Shown: positions 52,759 through 62,503, counted from the stretch's first letter. The stretch is DNA of 64,000 bases from SR-FBR-E99 sp963732365 (GCA_963732365.1 CAVSZC010000008.1:62001-126000), one strand, 5' to 3'. Numbers and translations: made by a program. Notes: generated from the letters alone by a model not told the origin.

Positions 52759-53925
52759 ATGAAAACGGCAGCTTTATTCCTGGGCCTTATTCTCCTTTCA
52801 GGTTGCGGAGGCAGTGAGAACAGTAAAAAAGATCCCGCAGACGGGAAAGTCTTTTATTCTCATGAAAAATTTTCAATGGGAGCTGACCTCTCTTATGTCA
52901 ACCAGATACTTGATTTCGGAGGGTTGTACAGAGATTCCGGCAAGGTGACTGATCCTTATGTCATCTTCAGGAAATACGGCACAAACACCGTCCGTTTCCG
53001 GCTGTGGCACAATCCGCAGTGGACACGTGAGGTCTATACCCCTCCAATCGTAAACATGTATAATGACTTTGCCGACGTAAAGAAGGGAATTCAGGCCGCA
53101 AAGGCCCAGGGGATGGCTGTAAGCCTTGACTTCCATTACTCTGACTTCTGGGCTGACCCCGGACGCCAGGAGCAACCGGCAGCATGGTTGGGATTGTCCC
53201 TGGAAATACTCCGTGACAGCATTTACAATTACACGCTGAAGACACTCGATAAACTAGAGGCTGCCGGCATCATGCCTGAATATGTTCAGGTTGGAAATGA
53301 GATCAATCCCGGATTCCTCCTTCCCCAGGGCGACAGGTGGGCAAAGAAGAGTGACTTCGTATATCTTATTAACGGCGCCATAAAAGCAGTGAGGGATGCT
53401 GCTGTCTCATCATCAATAAAGCCCAGGATCATCGTGCATGTCGCCCAGCCTGAAAATGCCATTTACTGGTTTGACGGAATGGCAGCTGCAGGCCTGACAG
53501 ACTATGACATTGCGGGGATCTCATATTATTATATCTGGTCCACTGTCAGCATTGACAGTGTAAGCGATTATGTCGCTGACATAAAGACAATGACAGGCAA
53601 GGAGGTGATGGTTGTCGAGACTGCCTATCCGTGGACACTCAACAATGCCGACAGTTACAATAACATACTGGCAACTGATAAACTTACTGTCGCCTATCCG
53701 GCCAACCAGAAAGGCCAGTATGACTACCTGGTCAAGCTGACACAGGAGGTCATTGACGGAGGAGGAACCGGCATCCATTACTGGGAGCCGGCCTGGATAA
53801 CCTCTGAAATGAGAGACAAGTGGGGTAAAGGCTCTTCATGGGACTGCAACACCCTTTTTGACTTTACCGGTAACGTAATCAAGGGAATGAACTTCATGAC
53901 TTACCCCTATGTATTCACGAACTAG
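52759..53925 (+). CDS. GH53 endo-beta-1,4-galactanase lipoprotein
   Basis: This 388-residue lipoprotein (LLSGCGG, Cys16) hydrolyses beta-1,4-galactan side chains of rhamnogalacturonan I. It has the clan A barrel with GADLSYVNQIL, the FRLWHNP segment, acid/base Glu181 in VQVGNEINPG, and nucleophile Glu287 in VMVVETAYPW, and ends in FDFTGNVIKGMNF. Length and motifs fit the family. Its place between SusCDE and starch enzymes is unusual, and a terminator precedes it. Confidence 0.95.
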   Translation: MKTAALFLGLILLSGCGGSENSKKDPADGKVFYSHEKFSMGADLSYVNQILDFGGLYRDSGKVTDPYVIFRKYGTNTVRFRLWHNPQWTREVYTPPIVNMYNDFADVKKGIQAAKAQGMAVSLDFHYSDFWADPGRQEQPAAWLGLSLEILRDSIYNYTLKTLDKLEAAGIMPEYVQVGNEINPGFLLPQGDRWAKKSDFVYLINGAIKAVRDAAVSSSIKPRIIVHVAQPENAIYWFDGMAAAGLTDYDIAGISYYYIWSTVSIDSVSDYVADIKTMTGKEVMVVETAYPWTLNNADSYNNILATDKLTVAYPANQKGQYDYLVKLTQEVIDGGGTGIHYWEPAWITSEMRDKWGKGSSWDCNTLFDFTGNVIKGMNFMTYPYVFTN

Positions 53926-53947
53926 AGAATTATCCAGTTTGTTGTTT

Positions 53948-53998
53948 CCCCTCCTGAGTCAGGAGGGGTGTCCGCCAGCTGGCGGACGGGGTGGTCTG
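53948..53998. repeat. REP-like palindromic element, copy 2
   Basis: CCCCTCCT/AGGAGGGG hairpin (53948-53968) then the perfect 18-base palindrome GTCCGCCAGCTGGCGGAC (53970-53987) and GGGGTGG. It fills the gap after the galactanase gene. Related copies are at 33061 and 56879. Confidence 0.8.
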
Positions 53999-54025
53999 TT
54001 ACTTTTCATTAAGAAGATTTGAATT

Positions 54026-54898
54026 ATGAAATCAGCTTTTACAATATTAGTTTTCATCCTTTCAGGATACCTGACATCACTTGTTGGCCAGGTCATCACT
54101 GTCAATCCTGCCTTCCCCACTTCATCTAATTCGGTGGTTGTGACCTTCAATGCCGACAAGGGAGACATGGGTCTGAAAGATTACGGTGACGATGATGTTT
54201 ATGCACACACGGGAGTAATTACAGATAAAAGCACCGGCACTTCTGACTGGAAGTATGTTATTGCCCCTTGGGGGACATTCCTTCCCAAGGCAAAACTGAC
54301 GAAAGTGTCGGCAAACGTCTATACACTGGCGATCTCTCCTTCAATCAGAGAGTTCTACGGCGTCCCCGAGGGCGAAAAGATCCTGAAGCTTGCCTTTGTC
54401 TTTCGTAATACCGCTGCGGTAGGCACACGCACCGGTCGTGATGTGGGTGGGGCAGATATCTTCTATAATGTAAGCGAAGCGGCTGTCTTTGAGGTGATGC
54501 TTACAAAACCTGACCGTTACACATCGCTTGTGACAGAAGGGTCGACTGTTAATATTGAGGCTTCAGCCTCAGTTGCCGACTCGCTGATTCTTCTCCAGAA
54601 CAGCACACGGCTTAAGAAAGTGACTACACTCACGGCAACTCACACTCTTGTTGCCACCGGCAGCGGACTCTTCAAAATAACGGCCAGGGCATACAAGGGG
54701 CTGGAAATGAAGGAAGATTCAGCATTCTATTATATTCAACCCTCTGTTACAATAGAAGATCCTCCGGCAGGCATGAAGGCCGGGGTGAATATTACCGGTG
54801 ACAACAGCGCTACATTCATGTTATATGCCCCGGGCAAGAATAATGTCTTCGTACTCGGTGACTTTAACGGATGGGTCTTCCGTGACAAGGATATATGA
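54026..54898 (+). pseudogene. N-terminal part of a frameshifted T9SS-exported GH13 alpha-amylase
   Basis: This 290-residue frame has a signal peptide (about 1-21, LVGQV) and two beta modules: an N-terminal Ig-like/CBM-like domain (about 25-155) and a second (160-245). It then begins a CBM48-type domain (ITGDNSATFMLYAPGKNNVFVLGDFNGW) and stops within it at RDKDI. The missing remainder of that domain is encoded in the overlapping next frame. Insertion of one T in GATATATGAAG (54889-54899) would read DYMKKSS and join the two. On its own this product lacks any catalytic domain. Confidence 0.8.
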
Positions 54899-56841
54899 AG
54901 AAGAGCAGTGACGGCAAATGGTTCTGGGCTGAGATAACAGGGCTTGACCCCTCAAAGGAGTACGGGTTTCAGTATGTGATAGACGGTACCCTGCGGATTC
55001 CGGATGCTTATGCAACAAAAGTGCTCGACCCGTGGAACGACAAATATATCACATCATCGACTTATCCGAATCTTAAAGCCTATCCTGAAGGACTGGCTGA
55101 GGGTCTTGTTTCGGTCTTCCGGACACGTCCGCCCCAGTATTCATGGAAGAACACCTCTTTCACACCCCCCTCGAAGGAGGATCTGATTATTTATGAGCTT
55201 CATGTACGGGACTTTGTCGCTGCCCATGACTTCAAAACGATACGTGACTCACTTGCATATTTCACACGTCTCGGGATAAACGCCATTGAGTTCATGCCGG
55301 TGAACGAGTTTGACGGAAACAGCAGCTGGGGATATAACCCCGCCATGTATTTCGCGGTTGACAAATATTACGGTCCCGCAGACAGCTTCAAGCAGCTCAT
55401 CGACTCATGTCACAGCCGGGGCATAGCAGTCATAATTGATATCGTGCTCAACCATGCCTACGGGAACAACCCTCTTGTCAAGATGTACTGGAACAGCACC
55501 AACAACACCCCTTCCGCTGACAACCCCTGGTTCAATGTCAGCTCTCCCAACCCCACCTACTCATGGGGATATGACTTTAACCATGAGAGCCTTGCCACAC
55601 AGGCATTCGTTGACAGCGTATGCCATTACTGGATAAGCGAGTTCAAGGTCGACGGCTTCAGGTTCGACTTCACAAAGGGGTTCACAAACACTCCCGGCGA
55701 GGGGTGGGGACCTGACCAGTCGAGGATAAACATTCTCAGGCGTATGGGTAACAAGATATGGTCTTACAAGCCTGATGCCCACCTGATTCTCGAGCACTTT
55801 GCGGAAAACTCCGAAGAGGCGACACTGGCTGCCAACGGCTTCCTGCTGTGGGGCGATGCCAAACGGCAGTATCTTGAGGCTGCCATGGGGTTTGACTCTG
55901 ACCTGTCTGAAGCTTCATATGTAGAGCTGGGCTGGACACAGCCAGGACTGGTAACCTATATGGAGAGTCATGACGAGGAGAGGATGATGTACAAGAATGT
56001 CTCCTTTGGCAATGCAGCACCGGGATATGATGTGAAGTACTTCAGCACGGCCCTTAAGAGAACGAAGCTTGCTGCGGCATTCTTTTTCACCATACCCGGA
56101 CCGAAGATGATATGGCAGTTTGAGGAGCTCGGGTATGACTATTCGATTGACTTCAACGGGAGGCTGGGAGAAAAGCCTATCAAATGGGATTACTACAAAG
56201 TTCCGGAGAGACGCAATGTCTATGACAATTTCTCTGCCCTCGCTGATCTCAAAAAGAAGTATGAGGTATTCTCTTCAAATGACTTCACCCTCTACGAGAC
56301 TGGCAGGATGAAGAGGCTGAATGTCAAGCATACTGAAATGGACGTTGTTGTAGCCGGCAACTTTGATGTCATCAGCGGCAGTGTTAACGGCAACTTCACC
56401 AGGGACGGCAAATGGTATGAGTTCTTCTCGGGCGACTCGGTTGAGATAACCTCGTCGAACAGGCACCTGCTGTTAAACCTGCTCCCGGGTGAATACAGGC
56501 TGTATACATCGAAGCGTATTACCAGGCCGTCGTTCCTGCTGGACGTGGACGATACTGAAGCCGGGGTGGAGCGTGAAGGTTTTCTGTTTGACATTTACCC
56601 TAATCCGTTTACTGATGAGGCGGTGATCCGCTTCACCGGCGAGGATCAGTATCAGCCGCACACGGTTGAGATATTCTCGTCTGACGGCACTCTTGTGCGG
56701 GTCATGACGGTACCTTCCGGTATCAGTGAGACCCGCTGGGATGGCCTAACCTCCGGTGGCAGCGAGGTTGCCTCCGGCATCTACTATGTCAGGGTAAGAT
56801 CAGGACAGCTCAGTACAGTAAGAAAGATAATCAGGCTATAA
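54895..56841 (+). CDS. GH13 alpha-amylase catalytic part with T9SS sorting domain (C-terminal part of the broken gene)
   Basis: This 648-residue frame starts with ATG inside the split CBM48 module (WFWAEITGLDPSKEYGFQYVIDG, residues 10-31). The GH13 barrel follows with region I DIVLNHA, nucleophile Asp258 in DGFRFDF, acid/base Glu300 in LILEHF, and ESHDEER. A beta domain follows, and the last 85 residues (FDIYPNPFTDEAVIRF ... GIYYVRVRSGQ) are the type IX secretion C-terminal domain. It has no signal peptide, so unless joined to the upstream frame it cannot be exported. Starch hydrolysis on the cell surface is inferred for the intact form. Confidence 0.9.
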   Translation: MKKSSDGKWFWAEITGLDPSKEYGFQYVIDGTLRIPDAYATKVLDPWNDKYITSSTYPNLKAYPEGLAEGLVSVFRTRPPQYSWKNTSFTPPSKEDLIIYELHVRDFVAAHDFKTIRDSLAYFTRLGINAIEFMPVNEFDGNSSWGYNPAMYFAVDKYYGPADSFKQLIDSCHSRGIAVIIDIVLNHAYGNNPLVKMYWNSTNNTPSADNPWFNVSSPNPTYSWGYDFNHESLATQAFVDSVCHYWISEFKVDGFRFDFTKGFTNTPGEGWGPDQSRINILRRMGNKIWSYKPDAHLILEHFAENSEEATLAANGFLLWGDAKRQYLEAAMGFDSDLSEASYVELGWTQPGLVTYMESHDEERMMYKNVSFGNAAPGYDVKYFSTALKRTKLAAAFFFTIPGPKMIWQFEELGYDYSIDFNGRLGEKPIKWDYYKVPERRNVYDNFSALADLKKKYEVFSSNDFTLYETGRMKRLNVKHTEMDVVVAGNFDVISGSVNGNFTRDGKWYEFFSGDSVEITSSNRHLLLNLLPGEYRLYTSKRITRPSFLLDVDDTEAGVEREGFLFDIYPNPFTDEAVIRFTGEDQYQPHTVEIFSSDGTLVRVMTVPSGISETRWDGLTSGGSEVASGIYYVRVRSGQLSTVRKIIRL

Positions 56842-56878
56842 AGGCTTCACCCTTTCTAAGTTAAATGGCTTTTTCTTT

Positions 56879-56948
56879 CTCCTCCTTAGTAAGGAGGAGT
56901 ACCCCGTCCGCCAGTTGGCGGACGGCTCCCCTCCTCACTGAGGAGGGG
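56879..56948. repeat. REP-like palindromic element, copy 3
   Basis: Three hairpins in a row: CTCCTCCTT/AAGGAGGAG (56879-56899), CCGTCCGCCA/TGGCGGACGG (56904-56925) and CCCCTCCT/AGGAGGGG (56928-56948). Compared with copy 2 it is in the opposite orientation with an extra arm. It separates the convergent amylase genes and may act as a two-way terminator. Confidence 0.8.
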
Positions 56949-56959
56949 AAAATGACCCT

Positions 56960-58339
56960 TTATCTTGTTAGCACCATATACCCCCATGCCTCCATAGGCA
57001 TGGCAACCCCCTGGGCTACCTCCACAGAAGCACCGGTAAATAGGTCGGTGTAGGTGCCAGCAACAACCCCGTCTTTCAGCATGACACTGACCGGCTTTTT
57101 GCTGAAGTTGAGGACGACAAGCACCTCCGCATCACCCTTTACCCTCCTGTAAGCATAGGCATTCTTCTGGTTTGTCTTAAGCACATCGAAGGTGCCCCCT
57201 TCAACACCGTGACGCAATGCAGGGTGTCCGGTGCGCAGGTGTACCAGCTTAGTATAGAATTCGCGCAGCTCAGTCTCCTTCCACTCTATCGGATCACGCT
57301 TGAAGAACTCGAGCCTCTTGTCAAGGTCTGCCTCCTGGCCGTTATAGAGCAGCGGTACGCCGGGGATAGTGAAGATGTAGGCAGCAAAAGCCTTCTGTGC
57401 ATCACCCAGCTTCTCATCTATGGTTCCGTTCCACGAGTTTTCATCGTGGTTGGTAAGGAACCTAAGCCTGTATGAGTCAGGCGGATAATATTTCAGCTCG
57501 TACTGTATCATCGAGTCAAGTGCCGCCGGCTGACGCTTTCCTGCAGCAACGGCATTCATGAGATGATGGTGCGCCCATCCGTAATTCATGTCGAATGCAC
57601 GCTCGAGGAGATAGGAGTGCGCCTCGTCTTCCGCCAGCATCAGGACGGGCTTGATGGCATTGAGCTCGGTGGTTGCCCTGTACCAGAACTCCTCGGGAAC
57701 AAGACCGGGGAAGTCGCAGCGGTAACCGTCGACACCCACCTCGGCAACCCAGAATTTCATGGCTCCAACCATATAATCCCACAGAGGCATGGCAGTATAA
57801 TCCATCTGTATCACATCGGTCCAGTCAAAGCCGTGAGGAGGCACAAAGGTTCCTGTCGAGTCTTTCTCGAACCACTCCGGGAATTCGGCTGCAATGTGAT
57901 TATCCCATGACGAATGGTTTCCCACCCAGTCAAGAATGACGTAAAACCCCATCTCATGAGCCTTCGCAACCAGGGCCTTAAACTCATCCATGGTCCCGAA
58001 CTCAGGGTTGACATCCATATAGTCCCTGATGGAGTAGTAGCTCCCCAGCTCACCCTTGCGGTTTTTTTCGCCGATCGGATATATTGGCATGAACCACAGC
58101 ACATTGACACCCAGCTCCTTCAGCTGCGGAAGCGCCTTTTCGACACCTGCGAAGGTGCCCTCCTCCGAGAACTGCCTGACGTTGATCTCATAGAGGACCA
58201 TGTTGCGCGTCCAGTCGGCATGTTTCACCACTGATGTCAGCGGCTCAATCACCTTAGTCTCCTTCGGCCGGCATGAAATCATGGCTGCTGCCAGTCCGGC
58301 TGCCAGAAGGAGGATCATTAACAAATGCTCTTTCATCAT
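56960..58339 (-). CDS. GH13 alpha-amylase-type lipoprotein
   Basis: This 459-residue lipoprotein (AMISC, Cys23) is a small GH13 enzyme: LYEINVRQFSEEGTF, region I VILDWVGNH, nucleophile Asp209 in DGYRCDF, acid/base Glu237 in LMLAEDEA, and TNHDEN with Asp299; a C-terminal beta domain follows. It lacks N-terminal CBMs. It would cut maltooligosaccharides at the outer membrane or in the periplasm. Last gene of the leftward operon (four bases after the next GH13 stop). Confidence 0.94.
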   Translation of the reverse strand: MMKEHLLMILLLAAGLAAAMISCRPKETKVIEPLTSVVKHADWTRNMVLYEINVRQFSEEGTFAGVEKALPQLKELGVNVLWFMPIYPIGEKNRKGELGSYYSIRDYMDVNPEFGTMDEFKALVAKAHEMGFYVILDWVGNHSSWDNHIAAEFPEWFEKDSTGTFVPPHGFDWTDVIQMDYTAMPLWDYMVGAMKFWVAEVGVDGYRCDFPGLVPEEFWYRATTELNAIKPVLMLAEDEAHSYLLERAFDMNYGWAHHHLMNAVAAGKRQPAALDSMIQYELKYYPPDSYRLRFLTNHDENSWNGTIDEKLGDAQKAFAAYIFTIPGVPLLYNGQEADLDKRLEFFKRDPIEWKETELREFYTKLVHLRTGHPALRHGVEGGTFDVLKTNQKNAYAYRRVKGDAEVLVVLNFSKKPVSVMLKDGVVAGTYTDLFTGASVEVAQGVAMPMEAWGYMVLTR

Positions 58340-58343
58340 TGTA

Positions 58344-60185
58344 TTACTTTTTTAGTTCTATAATCATTGCCGTACGGGGAGAAAGCTCGATGGAGGAGAG
58401 GTCCGCAATCACCTTCCCCGTCGTTATCTCAGTCCCTGAGGTGTATCCGTTAAGTGACTCTGCAAAACGACCTGTCATAAGTTTTTTCTTTTCGTCGCTC
58501 CTGTTGATGATGACCATCACACTCTCCTGACTGTCATATCTGAAATAGACATAAACGCCGTTCTCAGGCACATAATGCTTAAGCTTGCCAGTGTGTATCA
58601 CCCCATTCCCCTTCCTCCAGTTGAGCAGGTTCCTGGTGAATTCGTGTGCCTGCTTCTCATCAGGAGTCAGGTTTTCACCGGTGAAAGCATTCTTTATGTC
58701 TCCCGGCCACCCCCCGGGGAAGTCCTCCCTCAGATATCCGTCGCCTCTCTTCTTGTCGCCCTCCATTATTATCTCCGTTCCGTAGTAGATCTGCGGTATG
58801 CCCCGGGTGGTAAGGATAAAGCTCAGTCCCATCTTATAATTATCCAGGCTCTTCCCTGTTTCTGTAAAGAACCGGGTCATATCATGATTGTCAAGGAATA
58901 TGACGTTCCTGTGCGGCTCGGGATAAAGAAAGTCCTGTGACAGCAGATTGTAAAGATCCGTCATTCCCTCATTGGCGCCGGGAAGAGTGAAGGCCCTGTG
59001 CGTTGAAAAACACAGGGGAAGGTCAGTCAGAGAGGGGAGGTTTGACCTGTAACCGTCGCTGTTCTCCTTGTTCAGAGCCCAGTATGACATATGCGCCGGA
59101 TCATCATACCATACCTCTCCGACAACGAAGAAGCCCGGGAACTCATCCGTGACACACTTTACCCACCTTGACATCATACCCGTTTCAGGGTAGGGATAGG
59201 TGTCCATCCTTATGCCGTCGATGCCTGCCCAGGCTATCCACCACAGGCTGTTCTGCGTAAGGTAATTCTCAACCAGCGGATTGCCCTGGTTGAGGTCAGG
59301 CATTGTCACGTCAAACCATCCCTCTTCCATCAGGTTCCTGTCACTCTCTGAAGCGTAAGGATCCATGTATGTCGAAGCCTTGTAATTTGTCCGGGTAAAC
59401 CGGTCAAACTGATGTATCCAGTCCCTTGCAGGGAGGTCCTTCATCCACCAGTGTCCTGAGCCGCAGTGATTGAAGATCATATCCATCACCACCTTCATAC
59501 CCCTGTCATGGACGTCCGCCACCAGCTGACGGAATTCGTCATTGGTGCCATATCTCGGATCGACACGGTAAAAGTCGGTTGTCGAGTACCCGTGATATGA
59601 GTAGGAGGGCTGATTGTTTTCGAGGAAGGGGTTGAGCCATATGCCGGTAACGCCCAGGTTCTTCAGATAACCGAGGCTGTTGCCGATCCCCTTCAGGTCA
59701 CCGCCGTGTAACCCTCCGGGATTGCTCCTGTTGTTGCGTTCAGCCATCCCTTCAACATTGTCATTCGAGGGGTCGCCGTTGGCGAAGCGGTCAGGCATGA
59801 GCAGATAGATTACGTCAGAGCCATCGAAGCCTCTTGCTTTCCCGGAAGGTTTTTCCAGTAAAGGATATTCTTGGTTAATACTCATCTTGCCCCTTGTGAA
59901 AATGAGCTTTATTGTTCCCGGAAGAGCCTCAGGGCTGATGTCGAGATTAACGAACAGATAGTTCGGGTTATCGGTTTTTATGACAGTTTTCACCTCGACA
60001 CCCGGATAGTCTGCTTTCATATCAAATGAGCCAATCTCTTTTCCGTAAACCATCAGCTGCAGTGATCTCTCGTTCATGCCGCTGAACCATGAGGGGGGCT
60101 CAAGTCGTTCTATTGTCTGCCCCATGCCCTGTGTAATAGCCATGGCGGCAAGAAGTACCAGTGAAAAGAGTCTTACCCGTTTCAT
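58344..60185 (-). CDS. GH13 neopullulanase/cyclomaltodextrinase (SusA-like)
   Basis: This 613-residue periplasmic enzyme has a signal peptide (about 1-22, GMGQ), an N-terminal Ig-like domain (about 25-115) typical of cyclomaltodextrinases, and the GH13 barrel: YLLMPDRFANGDPSND, VVMDMIFNHCG, nucleophile Asp328 in GIDGIRMD, Glu357 in VVGEVWYDD, and LDNHDMTRF with Asp435. The C-terminal beta domain ends EIKK-like. It degrades maltodextrins, cyclodextrins or pullulan to maltose-size products for uptake. It overlaps the GH65 gene by four bases. Confidence 0.95.
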   Translation of the reverse strand: MKRVRLFSLVLLAAMAITQGMGQTIERLEPPSWFSGMNERSLQLMVYGKEIGSFDMKADYPGVEVKTVIKTDNPNYLFVNLDISPEALPGTIKLIFTRGKMSINQEYPLLEKPSGKARGFDGSDVIYLLMPDRFANGDPSNDNVEGMAERNNRSNPGGLHGGDLKGIGNSLGYLKNLGVTGIWLNPFLENNQPSYSYHGYSTTDFYRVDPRYGTNDEFRQLVADVHDRGMKVVMDMIFNHCGSGHWWMKDLPARDWIHQFDRFTRTNYKASTYMDPYASESDRNLMEEGWFDVTMPDLNQGNPLVENYLTQNSLWWIAWAGIDGIRMDTYPYPETGMMSRWVKCVTDEFPGFFVVGEVWYDDPAHMSYWALNKENSDGYRSNLPSLTDLPLCFSTHRAFTLPGANEGMTDLYNLLSQDFLYPEPHRNVIFLDNHDMTRFFTETGKSLDNYKMGLSFILTTRGIPQIYYGTEIIMEGDKKRGDGYLREDFPGGWPGDIKNAFTGENLTPDEKQAHEFTRNLLNWRKGNGVIHTGKLKHYVPENGVYVYFRYDSQESVMVIINRSDEKKKLMTGRFAESLNGYTSGTEITTGKVIADLSSIELSPRTAMIIELKK

Positions 60186-62497
60186 TTTCTTTTGAATTTC
60201 AATTCTTCTCCTCCCTTTAGCGTTACGTTGTTACCGTAAACCGCAAGAGGTATGTCTGACTGTGAAAGGTTCACCACATTCACGCCTGAACCGTCTGCTT
60301 CAACCCTCAGCGGGTTGTTCCGGAACCTGATAATGAAGGAGTATGAGGTCCATGCGCCGGGCATAACCGGGTTAAAGCAGACCATGTCATTGCGGATCCT
60401 CATGCCGCCGAACCCTTCTACTATTGAGAGCCATGTGCCTGCCATACTTGTAATGTGCAGGCCGTCCTTCACCTCCCTGTTATAGTCGTCAAGGTCAAGC
60501 CTTGCAGTTCGCAGATAAAGTGTATGTGCCCTGTCGGTGTCGTGGAGCCTGGCTGCAAGCACTGCATGTATGCTTGGTGAGAGTGACGACTCATGTACGC
60601 AGCGTGGTTCGTAGAAGTCAAAGTTACGTCTTATGGTCTCCTCGTCAAACTCGTCTTCAAAGAGGTATATGCCCTGGAGCACATCCGCCTGCTTGATGAA
60701 GACTGAACGAAGTATGCGGTCCCATGACCAGTGCTGGTTCAGCGGTCTCTCTGCAGGATCAAGGTCTGCAGCCGTCTGCTGCACTTTGTCCATGAAACCG
60801 TCCTGCTGAAGGAAGATGCCAAGGTCATGGTGTTCAGGAAGGTAGATATTCCGGATTATCTCGTTCCACTGGCTGATCTCCTTTTCAGGGCTGAGCCTCG
60901 TACGTGTCAGGATGCCGTTATACCTGACAGGATTTGATGTGCGGAGCCATTCAAGTGACGAGGCCGTGTACCGGAGTGTCCACCTGGCCAGCGTATTGGT
61001 GTACCAGTTGTTGTTGACGTTGTTCTCATACTCGTTGGGTCCGGTGACGCCGAGGATAACATATTTTTTCTTCTCGTCAGACCAGTTGCACCTCTGCGCC
61101 CAGAAACGGGATATGGCGATAAGCACCTCCAGCCCGTAGCCGGCGAGGTAATCATGGTCGCCGGTATGCCTGACATAGTTAAAGATGGCAAAGGCGATGG
61201 CGCCGTTACGGTGGATCTCTTCGAATGTTATCTCCCACTCGTTATGGCACTCTTCACCGTTCATTGTCACCATAGGGTATAGCGCAGCACCGCCGGAGAA
61301 ACCCAGCTTGCCGGCGTTTTCCATTGCCTTCTCAAGATGCTTGTATCTGTAAAGCAGCAGGTTGCGGGCGACGTGCGTATCGGCAGTGCTCAGGTAGAAC
61401 GGGAAGGCGAACGCCTCTGTGTCCCAGTAAGTGCTTCCGCCGTACTTCTCGCCCGTGAATCCCTTGGGGCCTATGTTGAGCCTCGGATCTTCTCCGGTGT
61501 AGGTCTGGTTAAGCTGGAAGATGTTGAACCTGATCCCCTGCTGGGCCTCAATGTCACCCCTGATGACAATGTCGCCATGTTCCCATTTGGCACTCCATGC
61601 ATCCCTGTGACTCTGAAGCATGGCTTCAAAACCTTTCTGAGCCGCTTCACCGGCTGCCGTCATCGCCTCGCGGCCAATGTTTTCAGCTGGATGATTCATG
61701 GAGGAGAGTACGGCAACATATTTTCTTAATTCGAATATATCGCCAGGGGAGTAGTCGCAGGTGTAGGAGCAGTGTGCTGTCATTTTTCCGGCCTTTACCG
61801 ATGGTGCCACAGCGGCTGCACATCCGTTGACCGTCAGAGTGTTTTCCATCGCCGTGGCCACGACAAAGCCCGTCTTTCGTGTCTGTGCCACCACCACAGC
61901 CCTCATCGCGTCACACTCTGCCATTTCGTTCTCCCAGAACTTCTCGCCGTAGTTGGCGTCCTCGTTATGTACATCGGCGTTCAGCCAGGGTGTTATCTGC
62001 AGTTGCCCGCTTCCGCCTGTGACTGTTACAGAATAGCTTATGGCTGCACATTCAGGCTCACTCATCGACAGGAACCGCCGGGCCGTCACGCTGACTGTCC
62101 TTCCGGAGGGCATGACAACAGTGAATATCCTTGTCAGGAGACCCTCCCTCATGTCAAGCTCCCTGCGGAATTCCTTTACCTTGCAGCTGGCGAGGTCGAG
62201 CGTCTCACCGTCTATCTTTACCTCGATCCCTGTCCATGACGGGGCGTTCGGCACCTTGGCGAAATACTCCGGGTATCCGTTCTTCCACCAGCCCACGACG
62301 GTCTTGTCAGGATAATAGACTCCTGCCACGTATGTGCCCTGCAGGGAGTCACCCGTATATGTCTCCTCAAAGTTGGCGCGCTGGCCCATCATGCCGTTAC
62401 CGAGGGAAAAGATGCTCTCGGAGTCACGGCCTCTCACCGGATCAAACCGCGTTTCAATGATTTTCCACTCATCGGACTGAAAACGTGAATCGTTCAT
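60182..62497 (-). CDS. GH65 maltose phosphorylase-type enzyme
   Basis: This 771-residue cytoplasmic enzyme (no signal peptide) splits maltose with phosphate to glucose and beta-glucose 1-phosphate. GH65 features: N-terminal beta-sandwich starting WKIIETRFDPVRGRDSESIFSLGNGMMG, linker, (alpha/alpha)6 barrel with TYWDTEAFAFPFYL, and the acid catalyst Glu489 in GVTGPNEYENNVNNNW; phosphate-binding segments follow (HESSLSPSIHAVLAARL). The partner enzyme beta-phosphoglucomutase is encoded six bases upstream, which fits beta-anomer production. Other GH65 disaccharide specificities cannot be excluded. Confidence 0.95.
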   Translation of the reverse strand: MNDSRFQSDEWKIIETRFDPVRGRDSESIFSLGNGMMGQRANFEETYTGDSLQGTYVAGVYYPDKTVVGWWKNGYPEYFAKVPNAPSWTGIEVKIDGETLDLASCKVKEFRRELDMREGLLTRIFTVVMPSGRTVSVTARRFLSMSEPECAAISYSVTVTGGSGQLQITPWLNADVHNEDANYGEKFWENEMAECDAMRAVVVAQTRKTGFVVATAMENTLTVNGCAAAVAPSVKAGKMTAHCSYTCDYSPGDIFELRKYVAVLSSMNHPAENIGREAMTAAGEAAQKGFEAMLQSHRDAWSAKWEHGDIVIRGDIEAQQGIRFNIFQLNQTYTGEDPRLNIGPKGFTGEKYGGSTYWDTEAFAFPFYLSTADTHVARNLLLYRYKHLEKAMENAGKLGFSGGAALYPMVTMNGEECHNEWEITFEEIHRNGAIAFAIFNYVRHTGDHDYLAGYGLEVLIAISRFWAQRCNWSDEKKKYVILGVTGPNEYENNVNNNWYTNTLARWTLRYTASSLEWLRTSNPVRYNGILTRTRLSPEKEISQWNEIIRNIYLPEHHDLGIFLQQDGFMDKVQQTAADLDPAERPLNQHWSWDRILRSVFIKQADVLQGIYLFEDEFDEETIRRNFDFYEPRCVHESSLSPSIHAVLAARLHDTDRAHTLYLRTARLDLDDYNREVKDGLHITSMAGTWLSIVEGFGGMRIRNDMVCFNPVMPGAWTSYSFIIRFRNNPLRVEADGSGVNVVNLSQSDIPLAVYGNNVTLKGGEELKFKRK

Positions 62498-62503
62498 TTC
62501 ACA

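Noticed and set aside
54885..54905. Programmed ribosomal frameshift joining the two amylase frames
   Set aside because: No slippery heptamer or downstream hairpin is visible at the overlap, and such control is not expected for this enzyme; mutation or a base error is simpler.
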